Positions 54,088-63,452 of a stretch of DNA of 64,000 nt are shown piece after piece. The notes below the pieces were generated by a model. It saw nothing but the letters and a program-made list of their open reading frames with translations, did not search any database and had not been told where the DNA came from. Where the stretch lies: assembly GCF_000217915.1 (NCBI RefSeq), contig NZ_AFOZ01000046.1, positions 124,001-188,000 of the forward strand, given 5' to 3'. The DNA is from Shewanella sp. HN-41 (GTDB lineage: Bacteria > Pseudomonadota > Gammaproteobacteria > Enterobacterales > Shewanellaceae). How positions within the stretch are numbered: position 1 is the stretch's first letter; each line of letters starts with the position of its first letter. The translations under genes and the position numbers were made by a program.

Positions 54088-54114
54088 TTTCTTTAGACAC
54101 CCACTATTGAATTC
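54088..54114 (-). repeat. 27-bp motif, copy D (degenerate)
   Basis: Minus-strand copy retaining TAGTGGGTGTCTA but with several changes on both sides. It lies about 147 bases upstream of the ATPase start, the same distance as copy C from the lipoprotein start. Confidence 0.6.
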
Positions 54115-54174
54115 TGCTGTGAAACAACAAAATTGGAGCATATAGGGCTAAAAGAATACTCTGTGGTTAATTGG

Positions 54175-54274
54175 ATTAAGCACTGACATGGAAGTGACCG
54201 TCCGTGACATGGATGTCACGGTCGAGCATACAGGGACGTACTTGCTGCGTGTCACTGAAATGACTGTGCTTAAT
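54175..54274 (-). repeat. 100-bp palindromic repeat element, copy 2 (inverted)
   Basis: It has the same 100-bp length and ends (ATTAAGCACTG / TGTGCTTAAT) as copy 1, in the opposite orientation. Here the inner hairpin reads GTGACAT-GG-ATGTCAC: both arms differ from copy 1 yet still pair. Confidence 0.8.
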
Positions 54275-54316
54275 CATTACACGCGTACACCAATGATTTA
54301 GCTCTTTTATATCGCA

Positions 54317-54751
54317 CTACCTCTGTTCAGCAGATTCAATCAACGCCAATTTCTGAGCACGACCCAGTTTCTTAACCGCAATCTCACGCTTTAGAGCATC
54401 GCTGCGGGTGCCGACTTGTTCTTGATACATTAGCGTTAATGGCCCTTTGCCGCGCAGATATTTTGCCGCCTTGGGGCCATTGGATTGATGCTCATTAAAA
54501 CGCCGCGTCACATCTGTAGTAATACCAGTATACAAGTGGCCATTGGCGCAGCGGATGAGATATAGATACCACATCGAGACTTGTTCTATCTCTGACGTCG
54601 CTCCTTGCTCCGAAGTAACAGCTTGCTCAGCTCCTAGCGCTTCTGGCTTGCTCGAAAGCAGAGCTTGGTTAACAGCAGGCGCTTGGCTAGCCCCTTGCGA
54701 GGGGCTAGCCGAGGGATGTGAATTTGAAGACTTAACGACTAAATCGGTCAC
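54317..54751 (-). CDS. GIY-YIG nuclease family protein
   Basis: A YhbQ/URI-type GIY-YIG domain protein. The catalytic strand pair is WYLYLIRCANGHLYTGIT (about 60-77), followed by DVTRRFNEHQ with the conserved Arg and His. Relatives are about 90-100 residues. Here the open frame from GTG at 54751 adds some 58 Ser/Ala/Gln-rich residues that look like a disordered leader. Neither that GTG nor the ATG at 54577, which gives the domain alone, has a good ribosome binding site. Confidence 0.75.
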   Translation of the reverse strand: MTDLVVKSSNSHPSASPSQGASQAPAVNQALLSSKPEALGAEQAVTSEQGATSEIEQVSMWYLYLIRCANGHLYTGITTDVTRRFNEHQSNGPKAAKYLRGKGPLTLMYQEQVGTRSDALKREIAVKKLGRAQKLALIESAEQR

Positions 54752-54761
54752 CCGTTGGCGC

Positions 54762-56897
54762 CTACTTAGTCATGCCGAGCAGGCTTAAGAAGAAGGCATA
54801 TTCTTGGGCGGTGTCTTGATACTGGCGGTAACGGCCACTCTTGCCGCCGTGGCCAGCATCCATATCGACGTTGAATAACAACACCTTATCGTCCAGTTTG
54901 TACCATTTATTTTGCACTTCACGCAGTTTCGCCACCCATTTGGCGGGCTCGAAATACTGCACCTGTGAATCATGTAAACCTGTGGTGACTAACAGATGGG
55001 GGTACTCATGGTCGGCGACATTGTCGTAGGGCGAGTAACTCAACATATAGTCGAAATAGGTCTTCTCGTTTGGATTACCCCACTCGTCATACTCATTGGT
55101 GGTGAGCGGAATCGACTCATCGAGCATGGTCGTGACCACATCCACAAAGGGCACATGGGCCGCGATGGCAAAGTATTTATCTGGCGCCATATTGGCAATC
55201 GCGCCCATTAACAGCCCGCCTGCACTGCCGCCCGAGGCCACCACTTTATTCTTGTCGCCATAACCTTGCTCGGTTAAGGCCGTGGTGACATCGATAAAGT
55301 CATTAAAAGTATTGTTTTTATTCAGTAACTTGCCCGCATCGTACCAAGGGCGGCCTAACATTTCGCTGCCGCGCACATGGGCGATGGCATATACAAAGCC
55401 GCGGTCGAGCAGACTTATAACCGACGAAGAAAAGTCAGGCTCTACGGTATAACCATATGAACCATAACCATATTGGTACAGAGGGTTAGTGCCGTCTTTC
55501 TTGAACTTATCCTTACGATACACCAAAGAAACCGGCACCTTAGCGCCATCGCGGGCGGTGACAAATAAACGTTCGGCGCGGTACTGACTAGCATCGAAAC
55601 CGCCGAGCACTTGTTCCTGCTTAAGCAGATCGCGTCTATCTGGATTGCTTAAGTGGTACTCATAAATCGCCTCAGGCGTGGTCAGGCTCGAGTAGAAAAT
55701 CCGTAACTTGTCGCTATCTTGCTGGGCGTTTACATCTAAGCCGAGCACATAGGCGGGTTCGTCGAAACTCAGCTCGAAGGGCTTTTGACCATTGAATGGC
55801 ATCACTTTAATGCGCGTCAGGCCATTCTCACGGGTTTGAATAATCAGATGATCCTTCAGCACTAATTTGTCTTCAATCCGCGCATTGGGATTATGGGCAA
55901 CCACCTCCTGCCATTTGGATTTATCGGCGGCTTCTTTTACCGCCACTTTCATTAAGCGGAAGTTAGTCGCCTGCCAGTTGGTCAGAATGTAATAACTGTC
56001 GCCCAGTTTAGAGATGCTGTATTCGTGACCTTCTTCCCGAGGTAATACTGGCTTAAACAGACTTAAAGCATCATTGGCATCCAGCACAGACACTTCACTG
56101 GTGGTGGTGTTCTCGTGGAATAGCACAATTTGCGATTCATCTAAGGTTTTGCCAAGGGCAATATAAAACGAGTCATCCTGCTCCTCATACACCAACACAT
56201 CGCTCGATTGTGGCGTGCCCAACTCGTGGCGGTACACTTGATAGCCCAGCAGGGTTTGCAGATCTTTGGCGATATAAAACACATGGCGATTATCGTTAGC
56301 CCAAACCACTCGGCCTTCAGTATTTTCAAGCACATCGGTGATCATGTCGCCCGAGGCTAAGTCTTTAAAATAGATCTGATAAACCCTGCGACTTAACAGA
56401 TCCTCACCAAAGGCCAACATGGTTTCATCCGGACTGACACTGGCACCGCCTAAGCCATAAAACTCATGGCCCTTAGCGCGCTCGTTCACGTCCAACATCA
56501 CTTGCTCAACGCCATCGGCCCCCTTACGGCTGATCAGTGGATATTCGCTACCCTCTTGATACCTGTGGTAATAACTGTGCTGATGCCATTGGTATGGCAC
56601 GCTGGACTCATCGGCAACCAGACGCTCGGTCAACTCTTTAAAAAGTCCATCCTGCAGCGGTTTGAGCGGTTTGAAATAGGCCTCTGTATAACGATTCTCA
56701 GCGTTAAGGTGAGCTAACACTTTAGGATCTTGGCGCTTATCGTCACGCATCCAATAATAATCATCGGTACGAGTCACGCCATGCAAAGTCATCACATGGG
56801 GAATTTTTTCCGCAACGGGGGCGGGAACTTGCCCTTTTTGAGCCGAACAACCGGATAACAGCATGGTGATTCCTAAAGTTAACAACAGAGAGCGCAT
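54762..56897 (-). CDS. ptrB: S9 family oligopeptidase (oligopeptidase B-like), lipoprotein
   Basis: A 711-residue serine peptidase of the prolyl-oligopeptidase family with an oligopeptidase B pattern. It has a lipoprotein signal (MLLSGC, Cys17), a seven-bladed propeller, and a C-terminal hydrolase with GGSAGGLLMG (catalytic Ser), the Asp in TTGLHDSQV, and the His in DAGHGGKSGR. The lipoprotein signal suggests an envelope location, unlike cytosolic E. coli PtrB. The GIY-YIG gene starts about ten bases after its stop. Confidence 0.9.
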   Translation of the reverse strand: MRSLLLTLGITMLLSGCSAQKGQVPAPVAEKIPHVMTLHGVTRTDDYYWMRDDKRQDPKVLAHLNAENRYTEAYFKPLKPLQDGLFKELTERLVADESSVPYQWHQHSYYHRYQEGSEYPLISRKGADGVEQVMLDVNERAKGHEFYGLGGASVSPDETMLAFGEDLLSRRVYQIYFKDLASGDMITDVLENTEGRVVWANDNRHVFYIAKDLQTLLGYQVYRHELGTPQSSDVLVYEEQDDSFYIALGKTLDESQIVLFHENTTTSEVSVLDANDALSLFKPVLPREEGHEYSISKLGDSYYILTNWQATNFRLMKVAVKEAADKSKWQEVVAHNPNARIEDKLVLKDHLIIQTRENGLTRIKVMPFNGQKPFELSFDEPAYVLGLDVNAQQDSDKLRIFYSSLTTPEAIYEYHLSNPDRRDLLKQEQVLGGFDASQYRAERLFVTARDGAKVPVSLVYRKDKFKKDGTNPLYQYGYGSYGYTVEPDFSSSVISLLDRGFVYAIAHVRGSEMLGRPWYDAGKLLNKNNTFNDFIDVTTALTEQGYGDKNKVVASGGSAGGLLMGAIANMAPDKYFAIAAHVPFVDVVTTMLDESIPLTTNEYDEWGNPNEKTYFDYMLSYSPYDNVADHEYPHLLVTTGLHDSQVQYFEPAKWVAKLREVQNKWYKLDDKVLLFNVDMDAGHGGKSGRYRQYQDTAQEYAFFLSLLGMTK

Positions 56898-57093
56898 TTA
56901 TACGTCCTTGTGACGTCCATAATGACCATCGCACAGGACGATGGCGGTCAATTAGCTTATATGTTCAATATGATAGTGGGCTGGTGTGCCCTAGCGCAAA
57001 CATTGAACATACTCAGCCGCCATTCTATTGCCATTCGATGCAAATAAGCGCAACATAACCGCGTTTTTAGGCCTAAACAGCCTTAAAACAAAT

Positions 57094-57336
57094 TCTCAGG
57101 GCGGGGTGAAACTCCCCACCGGCGGTAAATTGGTACTGGCTAAGTGATGATATTACCGAGCCTTATCAAAAGCCCGCGAGCGCCCGAAAACACTTTCGGG
57201 GTCAGCAGATCTGGTGACTTAGGTTTTCTCGCCATGGTTAACGCCTAACGAGATCAGCCCTAATATTCCAGAGCCGACGGTAATGGACTGTGTGCTTTTA
57301 TGGCAACAGTGCTGAGTCCGGATGGAAGAGAATGTA
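57094..57336 (+). ncRNA. FMN riboswitch (RFN element)
   Basis: All conserved RFN blocks are present in order: TCAGGGCGGGGTGAAACTCC, CACCGGCGGT, AGCCCGCGAGCGC, GGTCAGCAGATCTGGTG, GAGCCGACGGT and AGTCCGGATGGAAGAGA. Two peripheral hairpins are long (about 57216-57267 and 57284-57316), as in several gammaproteobacterial ribB leaders. It lies about 205 bases before ribB. I see no clear terminator between them, so control of translation initiation is likely. Confidence 0.95.
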
Positions 57337-57541
57337 AGACAACACTAGGATGCAGGCACTATTAGCTTAAACTTTGCCATCATCCAAAATGTTAGCCTCA
57401 TATTTTGCAATAACCTGACTTAGGTCATTGAGCTTAAAATGGGTATATTGCTACAGCTTAATCCTCTTCGTGGTAACGGCTGTATTTCTGCACGCCCTGA
57501 TTCTGGATATTCCAATGTCGTATTTTTGAAGGATATTAACC

Positions 57542-58195
57542 ATGAATCAGTCTTTACTTGCTCCTTTTGGTACTGCTATCGAACGCGTTGAAGCGGGTCT
57601 AAATGCCCTACGTCAAGGCCAAGGTGTATTGGTCGTCGATGACGAAGATAGGGAAAACGAAGGCGATTTAATTTTTGCCGCCGAGACACTGACCAATGCC
57701 CAAATGGCCATGCTCATTCGCGAATGTAGCGGTATCGTTTGTCTGTGTTTACCGGACGAAAAAGTCAAAGCCCTCGAACTGCCGCCCATGGTTGAGCACA
57801 ACTCGAGCCAATATGGCACGGCGTTTACCGTGAGTATTGAAGCCAAAGTAGGCGTGACCACAGGTGTTTCAGCCGCCGACCGTGTGACGACAATTAAAAC
57901 CGCGATTGCCGCTAATGCTAAACCCAGCGATTTAGCACGCCCTGGACATGTATATCCACTTCGCGCCCAACCGGGTGGCGTATTAACCCGTCGCGGCCAT
58001 ACCGAAGGGACTATCGATCTGATGCAACTGGCGGGCTTAACACCCGCAGGAGTGTTATGTGAAGTCACTAATCCCGATGGCACTATGGCGCGTTTACCCG
58101 AGATCATCGCCTTTGGTACCCAGCACAATATGCCAGTGCTGACGATCGAAGATATTGTTATTTATCGTAAAGCATTACTGGCGAAGGTAGGCTAA
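57542..58195 (+). CDS. ribB: 3,4-dihydroxy-2-butanone 4-phosphate synthase
   Basis: Makes the four-carbon precursor of riboflavin from ribulose 5-phosphate. The 217-residue monofunctional RibB has the acidic active-site loop DDEDRENEGDLI at about 33-44, ECSGIVCLCLP, and RPGHVYPLRAQPGGVLTRRGHTE. AAGGAT precedes the ATG. FMN should repress it through the riboswitch upstream. Confidence 0.96.
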   Translation: MNQSLLAPFGTAIERVEAGLNALRQGQGVLVVDDEDRENEGDLIFAAETLTNAQMAMLIRECSGIVCLCLPDEKVKALELPPMVEHNSSQYGTAFTVSIEAKVGVTTGVSAADRVTTIKTAIAANAKPSDLARPGHVYPLRAQPGGVLTRRGHTEGTIDLMQLAGLTPAGVLCEVTNPDGTMARLPEIIAFGTQHNMPVLTIEDIVIYRKALLAKVG

Positions 58196-58240
58196 CCCCC
58201 ATAGCCCGATAAGAGGCAACGCTATACGCCCGTTATCCCC

Positions 58241-58271
58241 AAAGACGCTTGCAACCGCAGCGTCTTTTTTT
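58241..58271 (+). terminator. Terminator of ribB
   Basis: AAAGACGCT / AGCGTCTTT with a 9-base loop is followed by seven T residues. Confidence 0.88.
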
Positions 58272-58417
58272 ATATTGCTTCGCCACCTAATTCGCAAAGG
58301 GCTCGCTGAGCAATATGCCGCTCCATATCACAGACAAGTGATCACTTTGTTTGATAGGTGAATAATACATAAACAAAAAGAATATCTTAGATACATATAT
58401 AACAAACCGCTTAATTT

Positions 58418-58433
58418 CGTGACCTAGATTAGA
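58418..58433. promoter_or_regulatory. Weak CRP-like site upstream of the NIT-GGDEF-EAL gene
   Basis: CGTGACCTAGATTAGA matches the CRP consensus at 12 of 16 positions, 150 bp before the gene. The rest of 58272-58582 shows no other feature I can support. Confidence 0.3.
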
Positions 58434-58582
58434 TATCCATAAACTAGGGGTCGCGGCACTTCTCTGTCTATGTTAAATATCCATAGCCAGTGTCTGGTCT
58501 TTTACCACTCAATACTGCATCAAGGCGAATGCCTTGATTTTTTATGTCTCCCGCCAGGCAAATGGAGTAGGAGTAAGTTTGC

Positions 58583-61500
58583 ATGCCATCCACGCTACAT
58601 CACCTCAGTCTGAAGCAGAAGCTCATTCTGTTTTCACTATTGCCATTGCTGATGATGAGCTTGTTTGTGCTTACACGTATGTATGTTCTTGCAAAGGAAT
58701 ACCACGCTGCGGCTCACAATCATCTGGCGATACAAACAACGGCACAAATTACTGAACTCCTCTATCAACTACATAACGAATACAGCCTAAGTTTCCAACC
58801 TCATCAAACGGCAAAATATCAAGATCAGACAGGGTTACTGCAGCAGCAACAGAGCACGACTAAGGCATTGGATGAGTTACTCAATGGGCCGTCTCTCATC
58901 GGCTTAATTGCCACCTTAGACAGTGACAGACTGGGGGCGACACAGTTGCAGGAACGGCTCGATGCACTACGGCTTTCGAGCCATAGACTCATATCGGCCC
59001 GTCTGGATGTGTTGAAACAATCTCCCCACGTTTTCATCAACTTATACAATCAACTTAGTGCCCAGCTATTGCAGCTGATCCAACTGCTACAACTGCAAAC
59101 CAACGACATTAGCCAGTCCCGTGCCTATGCCGATTTATTAAGTCTACTTATGGTGCAGGAGCTTGCTGTCAAAGAACGCAGCGCCATTAATCGTATGCTT
59201 TTATCAAGCTCATTAAGCATCAATGATTATCGGAGCATAAGTACGATAATGTACGAATATGGCCAAGCCATTTTGCACGCGAGTAATGCCTCCATTTCAG
59301 ATAAGCAATCACTTATCCGCCAAATACAAGCTTCACCAGAAAACCTACGAATACTCAATATCAGCCAACAGATTGAACAGCAGTTCCGTGTCAGCACTTT
59401 AGTGCAAAACATCAATGCCCATTTAGGCTTTGGCGGTTTGATCGATAGTTATCAGGACTATTTGCTCAGGGGCGATGCCACCTCACTGGATAAATTCAAT
59501 CGGGCACTGACTGTTATCCAACTGAATCTCGACGAGCTAAATCATGAGATCCGCAATCAGCCAAGCTTGATACCCACAGTGAATGTTATCGAAGACAGCA
59601 TTGACCAATACCAATTTTGCATGTCTAAGCTACAACAAATGCAGCACCAAAAACTGTCCCACGAAGAGATCACCGCCCTCGCCCATGTGAATGATACAGA
59701 GCTGAGTGGGGCGATAGAAAAACTCTTGATGCCACCCCATCCTGTGAGCAGTAAAGATTGGTGGTCGCTGACAACGGATCGCATCAATGAACTGCATGTC
59801 ATCAGTAATGAGATCACTGAGTCTATGGCGCTGCAGAGCGAAACCCAGCAGAACAACGCCCTGACGCTTCTCGGCTTATACCTATTTTCCGTCTTTTTTA
59901 CCGCCACCATCACACTCTGGCTGGGACGTAAGATCATTCGCAGCTTTATCGACAAAATCACTAAAATTGCCAACGACATGCAGCAGATGGCGGCCGATCC
60001 TCAGCTCAATATCAATATCAATGTTTCAGGTTCGGATGAACTCGGCCGCATGGCCCGTGCCATGAACCTGATGATTAGCGAGCGCCAAAAGGCTAACCAT
60101 GCGCTAAATCGCGCCGCTGCCGTATTCAATTATTCCGCCGAAGGCATCATGGTGACGGATGCGGATAACCATATCGAACTGGTCAATCCCGCATTTAGCC
60201 AGATCACTGGCTACACTCTAGAAGAAGTTAAGGGCCGGAGCCCATCGATTTTAAGTTCGAAACGCCACCCCACTCACTACTACACCGCCATGTGGGAAGC
60301 GCTACAGAAAGAAGGTAAATGGGAAGGCGAGATCTGGAATAAACGCAAAGATGGCCAAGTGTATCCCGAGTATCTGGCTATTACCGTGGTGCGAAATGAA
60401 CAGGGCGAAATAATCCAACATATTGGTTTATTTATGGATATCAGTAAGCGTAAGCAATATGAGCAGGATCTCTGGTATCAAGCAAACTTCGACGCGCTGA
60501 CGGGGTTGCCTAACCGCAAACTATTTAATGAACGCCTACAGCACGAAATCCATGTTGCACAACACGATTCACGTAAGCTGGCAATCCTACTGATCGACTT
60601 AGATCAATTTAAGTACATTAATGATGTACAGGGCCATGCCACCGGCGATCTGTTACTGCAAGATGTGGCAAAACGCCTAGAAGGGATCATAGGTAAAACC
60701 GATTTTATCGCCCGCATCGGTGGGGACGAGTTTGTCCTCATATTGCCACGCCTAACGAACGAACTCGCCATCGAGCATATGGCAACTCGCATCATTGAAA
60801 CCCTATCCACACCTTTTATCCTGAACGAACGGGAGATCCAGATCTCCACCAGCTTCGGTATTGGCGTGTATCCCGAAGATGGCCTCGACGTGAGTTCCCT
60901 CACCCGCAATACCGAAATGGCCATGTACCAAGCCAAAGATGCCGGACGAAACACCTTCAAATACTTTACCGCAGGTATGAATCAAACCATGTATGCTCGC
61001 ATGGAACTGGAACAACGCCTGCGACGCGCCGTAGCGCAAAATGAATTTACCCTGCATTATCAACCCATAGTCGAGATGAAAACGGGCCAAGTGTGTAGTG
61101 TTGAGGCGCTTATCCGTTGGCAAGATCCTGATTTTGGCCTGATACCGCCGGATCAGTTTATCACTATCGCCGAAGAGACAGGGCTGATCGAACCTATGGG
61201 TGAATGGGTGCTCAATCAAGCGATGCACGACCTAAGGCAGTGGCAAAAAAGCGGCTTAAATATCAATGTCGCCATTAATGTTTCCAGTCGTCAATGTATC
61301 AATACCCGCGGCATGGGCTTCGAGCAAGTGCTGCAGGAATGCTTTAATCGCCACCATGTGAACCCGCGCAATGTGCATATTGAGATCACCGAAAGCATGT
61401 TGATGGGGGATGCAAGCCACTGCTTAAGTACCCTAGAAGCCATTCGCCATTTAGGCTCGCAAATCTATATCGATGATTTTGGTACTGGTTATTCCTCATT

Positions 61501-61816
61501 GAGTTATTTGAAAAAATTCCCTATCTCAGTGATCAAAATCGATCGTAGTTTTGTGGAAAATGCCTTAGATAACTGCCCTAACGCCAATCTGGTGAAAGCC
61601 ATTGTAATGATGGGCCAAAGCCTTGAAATGGAACTCGTTGCCGAAGGCATAGAAACCGAGGCCCAATGGCATTTTCTGCAGGGATTAGGCTGCCATTTCG
61701 CCCAAGGCTATTTAATCTCGAAACCGCTGCCATTCGATGAGGTGACACCGTTACTCAAGGTAAAACTGCCCTTGTTTCTGCGCGAAAATCAACAAGATGA
61801 ATGTGTAAACAGCTGA
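58583..61816 (+). CDS. NIT-HAMP-PAS-GGDEF-EAL c-di-GMP signalling protein
   Basis: A 1077-residue inner-membrane sensor. A membrane span at about 17-37 is followed by a long helical periplasmic region that resembles the NIT (nitrate/nitrite sensing) domain (QELAVKERSAINRMLLSSS). Then come a second span (about 432-452), HAMP, a PAS domain (about 512-625), GGDEF and EAL. The cyclase site is intact (RIGGDEF at about 712) and so is the phosphodiesterase site (VEALIRW at about 836, NVSSRQ, EITESML, IDDFGTGYSSL, AEGIETE). It may therefore make or degrade c-di-GMP depending on signal. The NIT assignment is less certain than the rest. GGAG lies upstream of the ATG. Confidence 0.9.
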   Translation: MPSTLHHLSLKQKLILFSLLPLLMMSLFVLTRMYVLAKEYHAAAHNHLAIQTTAQITELLYQLHNEYSLSFQPHQTAKYQDQTGLLQQQQSTTKALDELLNGPSLIGLIATLDSDRLGATQLQERLDALRLSSHRLISARLDVLKQSPHVFINLYNQLSAQLLQLIQLLQLQTNDISQSRAYADLLSLLMVQELAVKERSAINRMLLSSSLSINDYRSISTIMYEYGQAILHASNASISDKQSLIRQIQASPENLRILNISQQIEQQFRVSTLVQNINAHLGFGGLIDSYQDYLLRGDATSLDKFNRALTVIQLNLDELNHEIRNQPSLIPTVNVIEDSIDQYQFCMSKLQQMQHQKLSHEEITALAHVNDTELSGAIEKLLMPPHPVSSKDWWSLTTDRINELHVISNEITESMALQSETQQNNALTLLGLYLFSVFFTATITLWLGRKIIRSFIDKITKIANDMQQMAADPQLNININVSGSDELGRMARAMNLMISERQKANHALNRAAAVFNYSAEGIMVTDADNHIELVNPAFSQITGYTLEEVKGRSPSILSSKRHPTHYYTAMWEALQKEGKWEGEIWNKRKDGQVYPEYLAITVVRNEQGEIIQHIGLFMDISKRKQYEQDLWYQANFDALTGLPNRKLFNERLQHEIHVAQHDSRKLAILLIDLDQFKYINDVQGHATGDLLLQDVAKRLEGIIGKTDFIARIGGDEFVLILPRLTNELAIEHMATRIIETLSTPFILNEREIQISTSFGIGVYPEDGLDVSSLTRNTEMAMYQAKDAGRNTFKYFTAGMNQTMYARMELEQRLRRAVAQNEFTLHYQPIVEMKTGQVCSVEALIRWQDPDFGLIPPDQFITIAEETGLIEPMGEWVLNQAMHDLRQWQKSGLNINVAINVSSRQCINTRGMGFEQVLQECFNRHHVNPRNVHIEITESMLMGDASHCLSTLEAIRHLGSQIYIDDFGTGYSSLSYLKKFPISVIKIDRSFVENALDNCPNANLVKAIVMMGQSLEMELVAEGIETEAQWHFLQGLGCHFAQGYLISKPLPFDEVTPLLKVKLPLFLRENQQDECVNS

Positions 61817-61861
61817 TTTAATTGTAAAAGATGATGATAACATGCAGCCAGCCCTCAGCGG

Positions 61862-62791
61862 TTAGGCTGCTTGCCCTTGAAGAATTGTCACGAGATAAGC
61901 CCCATACAATACCAGCAACAAAACACCTCGCCTGCGTTCAATGGCACCTGTGCGTGTAGGGTAAGTGCACACCACGGCCATAAAACCGAACATCAATGTC
62001 ATTGCGACTTCACGCCATGCAACTGTTATGGGATGAATGATGGCCGCGATTGCGATAACCAAAATTCCATTGAGGATATTGCTGCCAAGGATGGTTCCCA
62101 AGCCAATCTCGTCATGTCCGCGCAGCTTGGCAACGACAGTTGTCGCTAGCTCCGGTACGGATGTGCCCACCGCCACAATAGTGGCCCCGATAATAAATTC
62201 ATCGAGACTAAAGGCAATCGCAATGCCTTTTGCGCCAGCAACAATGAGGTTACCGGCAGCAATAAGAAAGCCAAGGCCAATTGCGCACGAAAGAACAACC
62301 AGCCATCCCCTATGTTCCCCAAGAACCTCTCCCGCAGCGCTTCGTTGCTTTCGGACCTCGACAATGGTCGTGACCAACCAAGCGAGGAACATACTTAACA
62401 GCAAAAAACCATCGATTCTGGAAAGCACGCCATCAAGAAATAGCACACCCGTAATGACGGGGATCAACAACGCCACAGGAAAATCCCGCTTTACACTGTC
62501 ACGGGGGCTTTGGATACCAGAAATGACCAGCGTAAGGGCAAGAATGAATGCCACGTTGACCACGTTACTTCCGAGGGCATCTCCAAGTGCAATTTGGGGT
62601 GTCCCAGCCAGAGCGGCATTGATTGAGACCGACAACTCAGGGCTTGAGGTGGCGAATGCGGCAACGGTTACCCCGATAATACCAGGTGAAATTCGCGCCC
62701 AATGGGCGAGGCCAACCGTGCCGCGCACAAACAGCTCCCCACCGATGGCGGCGCACACAAGGCCCAAAATCAAAACAGTGTAATGGTTCAT
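61862..62791 (-). CDS. Calcium/sodium:cation exchanger (CaCA family, YrbG-like)
   Basis: A 309-residue inner-membrane antiporter with about ten spans and the two alpha-repeats of the family: VAAFATSSPELSVSINAAL near 45 and IVAVGTSVPELATTVVAKL in the second half, followed by GLGTILGSNILNG. The acidic residues in SPEL and VPEL bind cations. The physiological ion cannot be read from sequence. It is not operonic with the ferritin gene, from which a terminator separates it. Confidence 0.88.
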   Translation of the reverse strand: MNHYTVLILGLVCAAIGGELFVRGTVGLAHWARISPGIIGVTVAAFATSSPELSVSINAALAGTPQIALGDALGSNVVNVAFILALTLVISGIQSPRDSVKRDFPVALLIPVITGVLFLDGVLSRIDGFLLLSMFLAWLVTTIVEVRKQRSAAGEVLGEHRGWLVVLSCAIGLGFLIAAGNLIVAGAKGIAIAFSLDEFIIGATIVAVGTSVPELATTVVAKLRGHDEIGLGTILGSNILNGILVIAIAAIIHPITVAWREVAMTLMFGFMAVVCTYPTRTGAIERRRGVLLLVLYGAYLVTILQGQAA

Positions 62792-62872
62792 TGCAACTCG
62801 AGTAGTGTTAGCAGCTCTTCAAGTTTTGCATAAACTTCTGTTTGTTGGTTCAAAATAGCAAATAGCGAACCC

Positions 62873-62894
62873 AAAAAAAGCAGCCTAGGCTGCT
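62873..62894 (-). terminator. Terminator of the ferritin gene
   Basis: AGCAGCCTAGGCTGCT is a perfect palindrome followed on the minus strand by a run of T, about 22 bases after the ferritin stop. Confidence 0.8.
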
Positions 62895-62915
62895 TCTTAT
62901 CGGATAAGAGAGAGA

Positions 62916-63452
62916 CTAAGCCTGCGGCTGACTTTGGCCATTCATAATGCTTTCGCCACCTTTAGAGGCTAACTTAGCTAAATCTTTATCAATAAAGAAC
63001 AACGCCTTACCGTCCTCACCCACTAAACGGATCTTATCGACTATGGACTTAAACAGCTTTTCTTCTTCGTGCTGCTCGGCCACATACCATTGTAGGAAGT
63101 TGAAGGTGGAATAATCTTGATTAGAAAATGCGGCATGGGCCAACGCGTTGATTTGGCGAGTGATTAGTTGCTCATGCTCATAGGTCAACTCGAACAAGGC
63201 GAGTAAGGATGAAAACTGTGACTGTGGAGCCTCAATTGCGCCTAATAACGGCAAACCACCGGTTTCGCTCACATAAGTAAACAGGCGGCGCATATGGCCC
63301 ATTTCTTCGTCCGCATGCTCACGCATAAACTTAGCTGCGCCTTCAAACCCTTGATCTTCACACCATGCGCTCATTTGCAGGTATAAATTAGAGGAGAAGA
63401 ACTCCATATTAATTTGCTCATTCAACTTTTCGATCATGGCTGCTGACAGCAT
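62916..63452 (-). CDS. Bacterial non-haem ferritin
   Basis: Cytosolic iron-storage protein, 178 residues, forming 24-mer cages that oxidise and store iron. The ferroxidase ligands are in place: EQINMEFFSSNLY (Glu17), HADEEMGHMRRLF (Glu and His), YEHEQLITRQINAL and WYVAEQHEEEKLF. The C-terminus ends in a short polar tail. AGAGGG lies upstream of the ATG. Confidence 0.94.
   Translation of the reverse strand: MLSAAMIEKLNEQINMEFFSSNLYLQMSAWCEDQGFEGAAKFMREHADEEMGHMRRLFTYVSETGGLPLLGAIEAPQSQFSSLLALFELTYEHEQLITRQINALAHAAFSNQDYSTFNFLQWYVAEQHEEEKLFKSIVDKIRLVGEDGKALFFIDKDLAKLASKGGESIMNGQSQPQA

Noticed and set aside
50420..54274. CRISPR array
   Set aside because: Repeats are only two or four in number, inverted and separated by genes, with no regular spacers or cas genes.
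58534..58755. 73-codon frame before and inside the NIT-GGDEF-EAL gene
   Set aside because: Shadow of the large gene in another frame, with no family match.
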